From: Pseudoalteromonas sp. N1230-9
Lineage (GTDB): Bacteria; Pseudomonadota; Gammaproteobacteria; Enterobacterales; Alteromonadaceae
Direction of reading: 5' to 3'
DNA: 64,000 nucleotides
Assembly (NCBI RefSeq): GCF_032716425.1
Contig: NZ_CP090419.1
Span: 518,501-582,500 of the forward strand
Position 1 is the stretch's first letter, and each line of letters begins with the position of its first letter. Below are positions 8,307 through 17,054 of the stretch, one piece after another. Under the pieces are notes generated by a model that did not search any database, was not told the DNA's origin, and saw only the letters and a list, made by a program, of their open reading frames with translations. The position numbers and the translations under genes are program-made.

Positions 8307-9703
8307 CTTTGTTCCTCTAAACGTAGCTTTTTAATTGCAAATAAACTAAGTAGCACCAGTACAATCAGCCAAAAGGCAAAGCTTATAAGGCTAATAACGT
8401 AGTGAGGCAGGTAGTGAGCAAAACGTGGATATTGGTATGAAAACTCAGGGATCTGCTGCCATAACTCTTTTCCAGCGGTGTAATGTCCCTGGGCCTTATG
8501 ACCATGATCTCTTTGATTAAAGTTAAGGACTTCTTGCATTAGGCGACGATGTTGCTCTGCTGCATTTTCAAAAGATTGCTGGTGGCTAAAATCAGTGGCT
8601 GCGGTCGCCATCGAAAGTGTTTGTACTGCGATAAAGGGGGTTAGCAACCCTGCCAACTGGTAGCTTTGTGACTGTGCTTCAAGCTGTTCTAAACGGGCTT
8701 CAAATAAGCGATCAAAGATTTTGTCGGCGTACTGTTCACCAAATTGGAGTTGTGCTCCGGCATAATCGAAGGGTAAGTCTGCTACTTGGCTGACGCCATA
8801 CTGGGCGAGTGTTTGCTGCTTAAATTTTTCAATCGCATCGAGGCGTGCATTGGTATAAACCTCGCTTTCAAGTTTTGCTTGAAACGCTTGACCAGACCCT
8901 TGTGGATGCAAGGTGGTTGCAATATTCATTGCAAGTTTTGGCAGTAATAATGTTGCGAATGCCCAAATAGTAAGTAATGTAATTAATGCGCGTCGTGCCG
9001 TAGGAAGTAGGCTTGAGAGTGTCGTAGTGATTAATGCCCAAAGCAATAGGTAAATTAAATAAGAGAGTAAAAATAGAGCACTTCTTAGCGTATAAGGTGC
9101 CTCGTTCGCAGTTTGGCTATAAAGTAAAAAAAGTGCAACGGGTAGCAAGAACAGGCATGAAAGTGTGAAAAGCACAGCACATTTAGCAAAAAACAACTTT
9201 GCTGGGCTTGCACCTGCTGCAAGTAGTTGTTTTAAAGTGCCTTGCTCGCGTTCCCGTGCAAGTAATGGGTAGCCAATTAAAATGATCAATAAGGGTAATA
9301 ACACTTGCAACACGAAGGCGGGTGATAAGCTCCCAAAGCGCGACAACGGCACGTTATCTTGTGCGCTTCTAAATAAGCTATCGTTACGAATGTGCGCCTC
9401 TAACCTCAATACATTTCCTTGATAGGCTTGTAATCCATCATCGAGTGCTGCCAGCGGCGTGGTGGGCTTAACGACATAAATGCCGTAATGAGCGGCAGAG
9501 TGGGGGCCTTTCTCACCTTGGTTTAGCCAGCGTAATTGCTCTGATTGAGATACCTCGTTTACGGCTTGTTGATAGCTTTGATGGCTTTTAAAACCAGTCA
9601 CACAGGCCAGTAATAATAACAAAATAGCAATGCCACTTAGCCAGAGTGCTTGACCTTGCCGCTTAGTATCGAGCCATTCTTTTTTAAAAGTACTTTGTAA
9701 CAT
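8303..9703 (-). CDS. ABC-2 type permease with large extracytoplasmic domain (DUF3526-like), copy 2
   Basis: 466 residues with the same plan as its neighbour: an N-terminal helix at about residues 20-38, a soluble segment of about 90 residues, a helix bundle beginning near 'PAFVLQVLLPLLIILIGYP', the cytoplasmic loop LLAREREQGTLKQLLAAG typical of ABC-2 permeases, a second soluble segment and a C-terminal helix. It overlaps the ATPase stop by one base and the other permease start by 4 bp. The pair plus ATPase form a complete ABC transporter embedded between the TonB receptor and the biosynthesis genes. Confidence 0.75.
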   Translation of the reverse strand: MLQSTFKKEWLDTKRQGQALWLSGIAILLLLLACVTGFKSHQSYQQAVNEVSQSEQLRWLNQGEKGPHSAAHYGIYVVKPTTPLAALDDGLQAYQGNVLRLEAHIRNDSLFRSAQDNVPLSRFGSLSPAFVLQVLLPLLIILIGYPLLAREREQGTLKQLLAAGASPAKLFFAKCAVLFTLSCLFLLPVALFLLYSQTANEAPYTLRSALFLLSYLIYLLLWALITTTLSSLLPTARRALITLLTIWAFATLLLPKLAMNIATTLHPQGSGQAFQAKLESEVYTNARLDAIEKFKQQTLAQYGVSQVADLPFDYAGAQLQFGEQYADKIFDRLFEARLEQLEAQSQSYQLAGLLTPFIAVQTLSMATAATDFSHQQSFENAAEQHRRLMQEVLNFNQRDHGHKAQGHYTAGKELWQQIPEFSYQYPRFAHYLPHYVISLISFAFWLIVLVLLSLFAIKKLRLEEQR

Positions 9704-10422
9704 TAGGCGCCCACCTTGATATGCTTAAGGTATACAGATTCAAGTTGGACTTCTTTTAATTGTTCGAAAAGTAACGTGTCGACTAGTTGCCCTTGATTAA
9801 TAATTGCAACACGATGCGCATCCTCTTGAGCACGGTATAAGTCGTGGGTCGCCATTAAGATTGCGACCCCTTGTTTCGCTAGCGATTGTATGAGTTGACT
9901 AAACTCATGGCTAGCTGATGGATCAAGGCCTGAAGTTGGTTCATCTAAAATCAATGCTTTAGCTTGTTTTGCAAGCGCTATAGCAATTCCTACTTTTTGT
10001 CTCATCCCTTTTGAATAGGTTGCAACGGGTTTATCTACAGCATGGCTTGGTAGTTTTACTTCAGCGAGTAGGGCACGAAATTCGTCATCGCTTTTGTCGA
10101 TACTTGCCACTTTGCTGAAATAGGCGAGATTTTCAAGTCCAGTTAGACGAGGATAGAGAGCCACTTGCTCGGGAATATACGCTAAATGCTGCCTCGCTGT
10201 TACAACATTGAGTTGTGGGTTTACCCCTGCAATAGTGATTTCACCTGCATCAGGTTGTAAAAAACCTAACAGGCAATTAATGGTGGTTGTTTTTCCTGCG
10301 CCGTTAGGACCAAGCAGCGCTAAAATCTCTCCTTGATGTACGGCCAAGCTTAAACCTTGAAGGGCTTGATATTCGCCAAAGCGCTTTTGTAAGTTATTAA
10401 TTTGAATAATGGGTGTGGTCAT
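9703..10422 (-). CDS. ABC transporter ATP-binding protein
   Basis: 239 residues with Walker A GPNGAGKTTT, Q-loop YIPEQV, the signature region YSKGMRQKVGIA (a degenerate LSGGQ as in ABC-2 drug and NosF-type ATPases), Walker B ALILDEPTSGLD and the switch histidine in MATHD. It starts 9 bp after the TonB receptor stop with the ribosome site AAGGAT and overlaps the first permease gene, so it powers the two DUF3526-like permeases. Confidence 0.92.
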   Translation of the reverse strand: MTTPIIQINNLQKRFGEYQALQGLSLAVHQGEILALLGPNGAGKTTTINCLLGFLQPDAGEITIAGVNPQLNVVTARQHLAYIPEQVALYPRLTGLENLAYFSKVASIDKSDDEFRALLAEVKLPSHAVDKPVATYSKGMRQKVGIAIALAKQAKALILDEPTSGLDPSASHEFSQLIQSLAKQGVAILMATHDLYRAQEDAHRVAIINQGQLVDTLLFEQLKEVQLESVYLKHIKVGA

Positions 10423-10431
10423 GATTTATCC

Positions 10432-12537
10432 TTAAAAGCTGACGCTTAATGATGCAATAAGTGTCCGGCCGCGACCTGGCGCGACGCCCCAATCTATGCC
10501 TTTAGCACCGCCAGACAGCCAGTACTCTTTATCAAATAGGTTTTCGGCCTTAATTCGCAGTGTGGTGTTAAAATCACTAAAGTGATATTTGGCACCTAAA
10601 TCAAAGCGTGTATAAGACGGAAGGTTCAAATTGTTATTAACATTTTGCTCCCGTTCACCCACATGAAACATGCCTGCATTTACACTTAGGTTTTCTAAGA
10701 AAGGGAGTTGATAATCTAAAAATAAATTTGCTTGGAATTTAGGAACATTTGCAGGGCGGTTACCATTGAGTGCAGGTTCACCATCAAGCTCATCCAAACT
10801 AGGGTCCATAAATGTTATCGAAGCAACAGTTGATAGGCCCTCAATAAACGAGCCGCTGGCATTAAGTTCGATGCCTTTATGAGATTGGGTCCCGTCTTGT
10901 ACAAAGTAATTGGTGATGTGGTTATGGTATTCCAGCATTTTTTCAATTTCGAATACGGCAACGGAATAGTTCATTGAGTCAGTTTGGTATTTTATACCGG
11001 CTTCTATTTGTTCACTTTCTTGTGGCCCTAACGATTCGCCCTCGTTAATTGCTCCACTGCCAATTACTGCTACGCCACCTTCTCCAGCACCTTCAGAGTA
11101 ACTGGCATAAAAAGCGAGTTGATCGTTTGGGTTATAATTTAAGCCAATAATAGGTGTGTTGAAGGTGCGATCATCTAATGTTGATTTAGCTTGGTTTGGT
11201 GCGGTTTGATCTTTTTTATATTGAATATGACGCAGCCCTAGAGTCGCATAAAATACATCATTAAAATGCAGGGTATCGGTAATGAAAAATGAGCTTTCGG
11301 TTGTGTCGGTTGTTGTTGGGTCGGGGTATTCTGGGAAGACAGGTTTACTTACATGTATAGGGTCAAATATGTTACCAACAGGATTGTCTAACTCAAACCA
11401 GCGACCATCTTTAGATTGGTAGTCACGAATACTTGCGCCAACAACGAGTTCATGTTCAATACCTGCAGTAACAAGTTGCCCTGTAAAGAAGCTGTGTGCA
11501 GAAACCGTATCATAGGTTTCATCTGGCGTTACTTGAATACTTGCTGATAGAACACTTCCTTCTAAATCAACTGAATATATATCAGGAAAAATAGTGAACC
11601 GGTCATTCCCAGAAAGTGCGACTTGGTTAACCCACTGCCAGTTATCATTGAGCCAAAAATCCACTCGCGCCGCTATATTGAAGGACTCGGTTTTATATTT
11701 TGCCCAAGGTTGGCCAAGTAGTACTTCACTGGTATCTACATAAGGTGGGAGCACGGAACGGCTATCATCATTTGGGTCACGCGCTAAGCCAATAAGAGGT
11801 TGTGATACAGTACTTTTGTCTTGATAGTCGCCATCTAAGCGAATAAAAATACGGTCAGACAGTTGCCAGTCTAGAGCTGCGCTGAAAAAGTACCTTTCTA
11901 GGTCGTCACCACCAGTAAAGTCGCCATTTTTTTCTGCTGCGGCGTTGATACGATAACCAAACGTTTGCTCACTATCTAAAGGACCACCAAAATCTACATG
12001 AATATAACGGCCCGCACGACTACGAAATTCTGTCGTGATATCTAAAAAGGAGTCCATTGTTGGGCGCTTCGTTACATAGTTAATCGTGCCGCCAGGGTTG
12101 TTAAAACCCGAGACTAAGCTTGATGGACCTTTAATAATATCGATTCGTTGAATATTCTCCAGTGGAACATCCTGATAAGGAGCAAGAGCAAGGCCATCTC
12201 GTCTTAGACCGTTTGTCCAATCGAGTTGAAAGCCCCTCAGGCTGACAAAATCAAATACTGTGCCGATAGCCGTATTTTGTACAGATGCATCATTGGCAAG
12301 CACTTCGCTCAACGTTTTTACTCTTTGATTTGTTATTAACTCTTCAGAAAAAGATTGAATAGAAATAGGTAAAAACTGAGGATCTTTAATTCCTAGTGCC
12401 GAGGCATTTACATCTCGGGTACTATAAAGTGGTGTACGCGTACCTTGAACTTCAAGTTTTTCAATAGATTGAGTTGCAAATGATTGCATTGAAAATAAAC
12501 CAGTAAGAGCACTTACTGTTAGAACAGACCTTTTCAT
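10432..12537 (-). CDS. TonB-dependent siderophore receptor
   Basis: 701 residues: signal peptide (about 1-21, ending SFA), plug domain (about 45-150, with SFSEELITNQRVKTLSEVL and DIIKGPSSLVSGFNNPGGTINYVTKR-type sequence), and a 22-strand barrel ending in the aromatic terminus SLSVSF. The plug resembles hydroxamate/citrate siderophore receptors of the FhuE/FpvA class. It is the first gene of the operon and a Fur-type palindrome lies about 96 bp upstream of the ATG, so induction under iron limitation is expected. Its position at the head of a diaminopropionate operon suggests uptake of the ferric form of the locus product. Confidence 0.92.
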   Translation of the reverse strand: MKRSVLTVSALTGLFSMQSFATQSIEKLEVQGTRTPLYSTRDVNASALGIKDPQFLPISIQSFSEELITNQRVKTLSEVLANDASVQNTAIGTVFDFVSLRGFQLDWTNGLRRDGLALAPYQDVPLENIQRIDIIKGPSSLVSGFNNPGGTINYVTKRPTMDSFLDITTEFRSRAGRYIHVDFGGPLDSEQTFGYRINAAAEKNGDFTGGDDLERYFFSAALDWQLSDRIFIRLDGDYQDKSTVSQPLIGLARDPNDDSRSVLPPYVDTSEVLLGQPWAKYKTESFNIAARVDFWLNDNWQWVNQVALSGNDRFTIFPDIYSVDLEGSVLSASIQVTPDETYDTVSAHSFFTGQLVTAGIEHELVVGASIRDYQSKDGRWFELDNPVGNIFDPIHVSKPVFPEYPDPTTTDTTESSFFITDTLHFNDVFYATLGLRHIQYKKDQTAPNQAKSTLDDRTFNTPIIGLNYNPNDQLAFYASYSEGAGEGGVAVIGSGAINEGESLGPQESEQIEAGIKYQTDSMNYSVAVFEIEKMLEYHNHITNYFVQDGTQSHKGIELNASGSFIEGLSTVASITFMDPSLDELDGEPALNGNRPANVPKFQANLFLDYQLPFLENLSVNAGMFHVGEREQNVNNNLNLPSYTRFDLGAKYHFSDFNTTLRIKAENLFDKEYWLSGGAKGIDWGVAPGRGRTLIASLSVSF

Positions 12538-12632
12538 TTTTTTCCAACCAGAATTTAAGTAGTGTAAGTAATTATTGTTTTGTTAAATGTTATAACGTAG
12601 CTAATAAAGCATGTTTAAATTTTAATTGGAAG

Positions 12633-12647
12633 TGATAATAGTTATCA
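12633..12647. promoter_or_regulatory. Fur box
   Basis: TGATAATAGTTATCA is a perfect 6-3-6 palindrome within GTGATAATAGTTATCATT, very close to the Fur consensus GATAATGATAATCATTATC. It lies 96 bp upstream of the TonB receptor start and so should control the whole minus-strand operon. Confidence 0.85.
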
Positions 12648-12810
12648 TTTTATTGTGTTTGTTTTTTTGTTTTGGGAATGGGGATAATAAAAAATGAGCG
12701 CTTATTGTGGCCCGTGGAGATCACCTTTACTAGCAAGTATTAAGTGAACAAAGGCATATTATTAGCCAGCTTATGCGTTGTTATATTATTACGTTTTTAG
12801 ATATAAAGTT

Positions 12811-12850
12811 ATTGTAAATGACTGTAAATGACTGTAAATGACTGTAAATG
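12811..12850. repeat. Four tandem copies of a 10-bp unit
   Basis: ACTGTAAATG occurs three times in a row, preceded by one copy with a single change (ATTGTAAATG). The period of 10 bp places each copy on the same helical face. No function is known. Confidence 0.9.
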
Positions 12851-13075
12851 AATTTGTGATATAGCAAAGCAATTGTCTTTGTTTAAATTACTCGTATTGC
12901 TTCTAACATGAACTGAGCTTGTGTTTAGAGGTTGTGATGAAGTACCTTTTTTTAGAAAAAGCCCAACACATGCTACAGATTCTCTCATTTTATAACTAAC
13001 TGATGTTGTTAAAAATATATTTTAATTACAAAAATAATTACCTTTTATGAATATTAATTGACGTTTTTATTTCAA

Positions 13076-13093
13076 CTGTCATCTTTCTGTCAT
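13076..13093 (+). promoter_or_regulatory. Pho box (PhoB site)
   Basis: CTGTCAT-CTTT-CTGTCAT consists of two perfect direct heptamers 11 bp apart, exactly the PhoB box design. It is 70 bp upstream of the porin start codon. A -10 element downstream is not obvious. Confidence 0.85.
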
Positions 13094-13163
13094 TTTTTGC
13101 TGGCACACTGCGCTCAATCAAACACGAGTATGTGTTTTTTGTTGCGATTATTGAGGAAACGAC

Positions 13164-14096
13164 ATGAAATTTGCAAAGTCTAGCTTATTCCTAGCTTTAT
13201 TTGGTGGTTTATCTTTTTCTGCATTAGCTGATGTAGATTTATATGGTAAAGCCAACGTGACTGTTCAATCATCAGATGATGGCGAAGGGTCTTTTACTGA
13301 AATTAAAAGCAATAACTCACGTTTTGGCTTAAAAGGTTCTGAGAAGCTAACTGAAGGCTTAGAAGCTGTATACAAATTTGAGTTTGGTGTTGATGTCTCT
13401 GATGCTGATTCGAAAGGCGATAACGATGACAACATTACTGCACGTAACCAATATGTAGGTGTTAAAGGTGGCTTTGGTCAAGTTGTAATTGGTCGTAATG
13501 ACACTGCAATGAAGCAATCTCAAGGTAAAATTGATTTATTTAATGACCTTGAAGGTGATATTAAAAACGTATTCAAAGGTGAGAATCGTTTAGGTGATTC
13601 TATCTCTTATGCATCAAACGATTTTAGCGGTTTCAAAGTATTAGCGACTTACATCGCGGAAGATGATGTAGATGCTGATGATGGTTACTCAGTAGCACTG
13701 ACGTATGGTGACGCTAAACTTAAAGAAAGCAAAATATACGCTTCTGTTGCAGCAGACAGCGAAGTGAAAGGCTACGATATTGTTCGTGCGACAGTGCAAG
13801 GTAAAGTTGGCGACTTCAAACTAGGCGCAATGTACCAAACACAAGAAAAAGTAGATGGCAGTGCAGAGGCTGACGGCTATTTAGTGAATGCGGCTTATCA
13901 AATGAATAGCAATACATTTAAAGTTCAATATCAAGTAATTGACTTTGATGAAGGCGACAAGAAAACAGCTATTTCAGCAGGTGTTGATCACAAGCTAAGC
14001 AAAAACACCAAGGTATTTGGTTTCTACTCAACATTTGATACTGACAACCAAGTTGATCAAGACTACTTAGGTGTTGGTATTGAGTACAAGTTTTAA
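13164..14096 (+). CDS. Outer-membrane porin, probably phosphate-starvation induced
   Basis: 310 residues with a signal peptide of about 22 residues (MKFAKSSLFLALFGG...SALA), a mature start DVDLYGKANVTVQ typical of Gram-negative trimeric porins of Vibrio/Shewanella type, and a C-terminal phenylalanine (GIEYKF). The L3-like loop region and many acidic residues are visible. The start follows GAGGAAACGAC. A Pho box upstream implies control by PhoB, as for PhoE and vibrio phosphate-starvation porins; anion preference is an inference from that control only. The gene is monocistronic with a strong terminator. Confidence 0.88.
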   Translation: MKFAKSSLFLALFGGLSFSALADVDLYGKANVTVQSSDDGEGSFTEIKSNNSRFGLKGSEKLTEGLEAVYKFEFGVDVSDADSKGDNDDNITARNQYVGVKGGFGQVVIGRNDTAMKQSQGKIDLFNDLEGDIKNVFKGENRLGDSISYASNDFSGFKVLATYIAEDDVDADDGYSVALTYGDAKLKESKIYASVAADSEVKGYDIVRATVQGKVGDFKLGAMYQTQEKVDGSAEADGYLVNAAYQMNSNTFKVQYQVIDFDEGDKKTAISAGVDHKLSKNTKVFGFYSTFDTDNQVDQDYLGVGIEYKF

Positions 14097-14126
14097 TCCT
14101 CTAAAGGAATAACTCCCTTACTTGTT

Positions 14127-14151
14127 AGCCCAGCATCTGCTGGGCTTTTTT
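14127..14151. terminator. Rho-independent terminator
   Basis: AGCCCAGCA-TC-TGCTGGGCT, a 9-bp stem followed by TTTTTG, follows the porin gene and faces the 3' end of recG, so it may work for both convergent genes. Confidence 0.85.
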
Positions 14152-14163
14152 GTATGATCTGTC

Positions 14164-16245
14164 TTACGCTAAGGCGTAGTCGGACTTGCCAGCAAGCCAA
14201 CGTTGAATAAGCTTTTCACTTTGTGTGGGGAATTGCTCAAGCATTTTAAATGCGATTGGGCGTACTTGTGTTAAGGTTTGTTTATCACGGCTCAAGTCAG
14301 CGATTTTAAAATCAGCTAAGCCTGTTTGTTTTGTTCCAAGTACTTCACCTGGACCGCGAATTTCGAGGTCTCTTTCGGCGATAACAAAGCCGTCATTGCT
14401 TTCTCGTAGCACTCCTAAACGTTTTTGAGCAGTTGCAGAGAGCGGAGCATGATAAAGTAATACACAGTGTGATGCAGTTGCACCACGACCAACACGGCCA
14501 CGTAATTGGTGTAACTGAGCAAGCCCTAATCGTTCTGGATTTTCAATTATAATCAGGCTCGCATTGGGCACATCAACCCCCACTTCAATTACTGTTGTTG
14601 CAACTAATACGTGAATATTTCCCGCCTTAAACTCGCTCATAATGGCTTGTTTTTCAGCGGCTTTCATACGGCCATGTACTAAGCCCACCTGCAATTCAGG
14701 AAGTGCATTTTTTAATTGTTCGGCGCTATCTTCAGCTGCTTGGCATTGCAGTACTTCCGATTCATCGATTAAGGTGCAAACCCAATATACTTGACGGCCC
14801 TGCTCTTGGCAGGCTGTTTTGACCCGTTGAATAATTTCATCACGGCGAGTATCGGGGATTGCGACTGTCGTAATAGGCGTTCGGCCAGGGGGAAGTTCGT
14901 CTATGATAGAAGTTTCTAAGTCTGCATAAGCTGTCATCGCTAAAGTGCGGGGAATAGGTGTTGCGGTCATAACGAGTTGATGTGGGTAGCAATCACCAAA
15001 ACGCCCTTTTTCACGCAGCGATAAGCGCTGATGCACACCAAAGCGGTGTTGCTCATCAATAATAATTAAAACAAGGTTATTAAACTCAACCTGATCTTGA
15101 AATAGCGCGTGCGTACCCACAATCATTTGTGCTTCGCCAGAGGCTATTTTTTCGAGTGTGACGGTGCGCTCTTTACCTTTGCTTTTACCTCCAAGCCATG
15201 CGACTTCAATACCGAGTTCTTTAAACCATTGGCTAAAATTGATGCCATGTTGTTCTGACAAAATTTCGGTAGGTGCCATAAGTGCCACTTGGTAACCTTC
15301 ACTAATCGCTGTTAAAGCGCTCAATGCTGCGACTAACGTTTTACCTGAACCAACATCTCCTTGTACTAACCTCATCATTGGGAAGGGATGTTGTAAGTCT
15401 CCTTTGATTTCTGCAACCACCCGACTCTGCGCATTAGTTGGGCTAAAAGGGAGTTGTGTTAAAAACTGTTGTTCAAGTTGATTATGCGGTGTTAAAGCGA
15501 CCGCTTTGACACTTTGACCTTTTTGACGAAGTTTTAATAAGCTGATGTTTTGTGCCAGTAACTCTTCAAATACAAGCCGTTGCTGTGCAGGGTGAAAGCC
15601 TTGCTCCAGTGCCGTTAAATCAACATCATTTTGTGGGCGGTGCAGAGTTAAAAGTGCATCACTTAAACGCATGCCAGTTGGTTGAAATCGTTCTGGCAAT
15701 AATTCTTCTACAGGGTATTTTGCAAGTAAGTTGAGCGCCTGATCACTTAAAGCACGAATAGATAGCTGCTTCAGCCCTTCTGTGACAGGATAAACCGGTG
15801 TTAGGGTTGTGTTTGTTGGTTGCTCTGACGGAGTATCTGACAAACTATATTCAGGGTGAGTCATTTCAAAGCCAACCCGCCCACGGCGTATTTCGCCAAA
15901 GCAGCGTATGATTTTACCTGTACTCAGTGCATTTTTTTGTGCCGCATTAAAGTTAAAAAAACGCAGCGTTAAGCGACCCGTGCCATCATTCACTTGGCAT
16001 ACCAACATACGGCGCTTGCCAAATGTGATTTGGCTTGTTTCGACAGTGGCTTCAATGCTGACATGACTGTGAGGTTGTAAGTCACATATGGCATGTATAC
16101 GAGTGCGGTCTTCGTAGCGATGAGGCAAATGAAACAGCATATCTTGCACTGTGTTTATTCCCAGCTTAGCAAGACGCTCGGCCATTTTAGGGCCAACGCC
16201 TTTTAATTCAGTAATGGGATAGTGTGCTAAGCTAGGGTGACTCAA
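14164..16245 (-). CDS. recG: ATP-dependent DNA helicase RecG
   Basis: 693 residues, the usual length. The N-terminal wedge/OB domain (about 1-170) is followed by a DEAD-like core with Walker A GDVGSGKT, the DEQHRFG box II, the MTATPIPRT box III, and the C-terminal helicase half with ATTVIEVGVDVPNA and QLRGRVGRG. It remodels stalled replication forks and branch-migrates Holliday junctions. It is followed upstream by trmH in the same direction (38-bp gap), the arrangement also seen in E. coli next to spoT. Confidence 0.97.
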   Translation of the reverse strand: MSHPSLAHYPITELKGVGPKMAERLAKLGINTVQDMLFHLPHRYEDRTRIHAICDLQPHSHVSIEATVETSQITFGKRRMLVCQVNDGTGRLTLRFFNFNAAQKNALSTGKIIRCFGEIRRGRVGFEMTHPEYSLSDTPSEQPTNTTLTPVYPVTEGLKQLSIRALSDQALNLLAKYPVEELLPERFQPTGMRLSDALLTLHRPQNDVDLTALEQGFHPAQQRLVFEELLAQNISLLKLRQKGQSVKAVALTPHNQLEQQFLTQLPFSPTNAQSRVVAEIKGDLQHPFPMMRLVQGDVGSGKTLVAALSALTAISEGYQVALMAPTEILSEQHGINFSQWFKELGIEVAWLGGKSKGKERTVTLEKIASGEAQMIVGTHALFQDQVEFNNLVLIIIDEQHRFGVHQRLSLREKGRFGDCYPHQLVMTATPIPRTLAMTAYADLETSIIDELPPGRTPITTVAIPDTRRDEIIQRVKTACQEQGRQVYWVCTLIDESEVLQCQAAEDSAEQLKNALPELQVGLVHGRMKAAEKQAIMSEFKAGNIHVLVATTVIEVGVDVPNASLIIIENPERLGLAQLHQLRGRVGRGATASHCVLLYHAPLSATAQKRLGVLRESNDGFVIAERDLEIRGPGEVLGTKQTGLADFKIADLSRDKQTLTQVRPIAFKMLEQFPTQSEKLIQRWLAGKSDYALA

Positions 16246-16283
16246 AGGTGACTCAAATTATTAATTAGTAGACTTTTTTCAGT

Positions 16284-17000
16284 TTACTTGCACTCGTCAG
16301 TGGCTTCAAGCGTTTGCGTGTGCTTTAACGTGTGCCAAAAGATGTCATCAGCAACGATTTCGCCATTTTCATCAAGGGCAGGGTAGGGAAGCGCTTTTTC
16401 GCGGCATTGCTCAGCAATAATGGGATGGCAACCTTCAAACAAAATACGGTGCTTCACTTTTTCATCGAGCATATTACGGTTATACAAGCCAGCTTCTTCG
16501 CGTTGGCGTTGTGCTTCAAACAAAATAAGTGCCGCTGCGACAGAAACATTCAGCGATTGCACCATACCTTGCATAGGGATGATGATGTTCTTATCTGCAT
16601 GTTCAAGCGCACGAGGTGAAATGCCATCACGTTCTTGCCCAACAATCACAGCGGTTGGTTTGGTGTAATCTATTTCACGAAAATCAACGGCATCATCAGT
16701 TAAATTGGTTGCCAAAATTTGCACATCGGGGTTGTGGGCTCTCATCATAGCAACAGCATCATCAATATTGCGGTGTAAGTGAGTTTCGAGCCAATTCTTA
16801 CTCCCACCAGAGGTATTATTGGTGAGCCACTTTTGATTATCAGGCCACACAGCATGTACGTGATGACAGCCAGTGGCGTCTGCTGTGCGGGCAATGGCCG
16901 ACAAATTATGATGCTTGTGTACTTCTTCTAAGCAAACGGTTAGGTCTGTTTGACGGCGATCTAACACGCGCTTCACACGCTCAAAGCGAGTTGTATCCAT
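16284..17000 (-). CDS. trmH: tRNA (guanosine-18-2'-O)-methyltransferase TrmH
   Basis: 238 residues of the SpoU/TrmH class (SPOUT knot fold). Motifs are the N-terminal NLSAIARTADATG (motif 1), IVGQERDGISP (motif 2) and IPMQGMVQSLNVSVAAAL (motif 3), which form the knotted S-adenosylmethionine site. It methylates the 2'-OH of G18 in tRNA. The long C-terminal tail (about 60 residues) is typical of the E. coli-type enzyme. It lies upstream of recG in a likely two-gene unit. Confidence 0.95.
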   Translation of the reverse strand: MDTTRFERVKRVLDRRQTDLTVCLEEVHKHHNLSAIARTADATGCHHVHAVWPDNQKWLTNNTSGGSKNWLETHLHRNIDDAVAMMRAHNPDVQILATNLTDDAVDFREIDYTKPTAVIVGQERDGISPRALEHADKNIIIPMQGMVQSLNVSVAAALILFEAQRQREEAGLYNRNMLDEKVKHRILFEGCHPIIAEQCREKALPYPALDENGEIVADDIFWHTLKHTQTLEATDECK

Positions 17001-17054
17001 AGTTATGTGCTCGTTGGCAGATTCTAATTGGTGCTGATTATACGCAGTATAGTG

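Larger units (their letters stand above)
12538..13163. other. 626-bp divergent control region
   Basis: There is no convincing gene. The region separates the iron operon (leftward) from the porin gene (rightward). It contains a Fur-type palindrome near the left end, a 10-bp tandem repeat in the middle, a poly-AT stretch and a Pho box near the right end. Confidence 0.8.

Noticed and set aside
12811..12850. CRISPR-like repeat
   Set aside because: The units are 10 bp in direct tandem without spacers, so it is a simple tandem repeat.
12936..12998. Twenty-codon reading frame (ATG AAG TAC ...) between the receptor and porin genes
   Set aside because: No ribosome site, very short, A/T-rich and within a control region; not supported as a gene.
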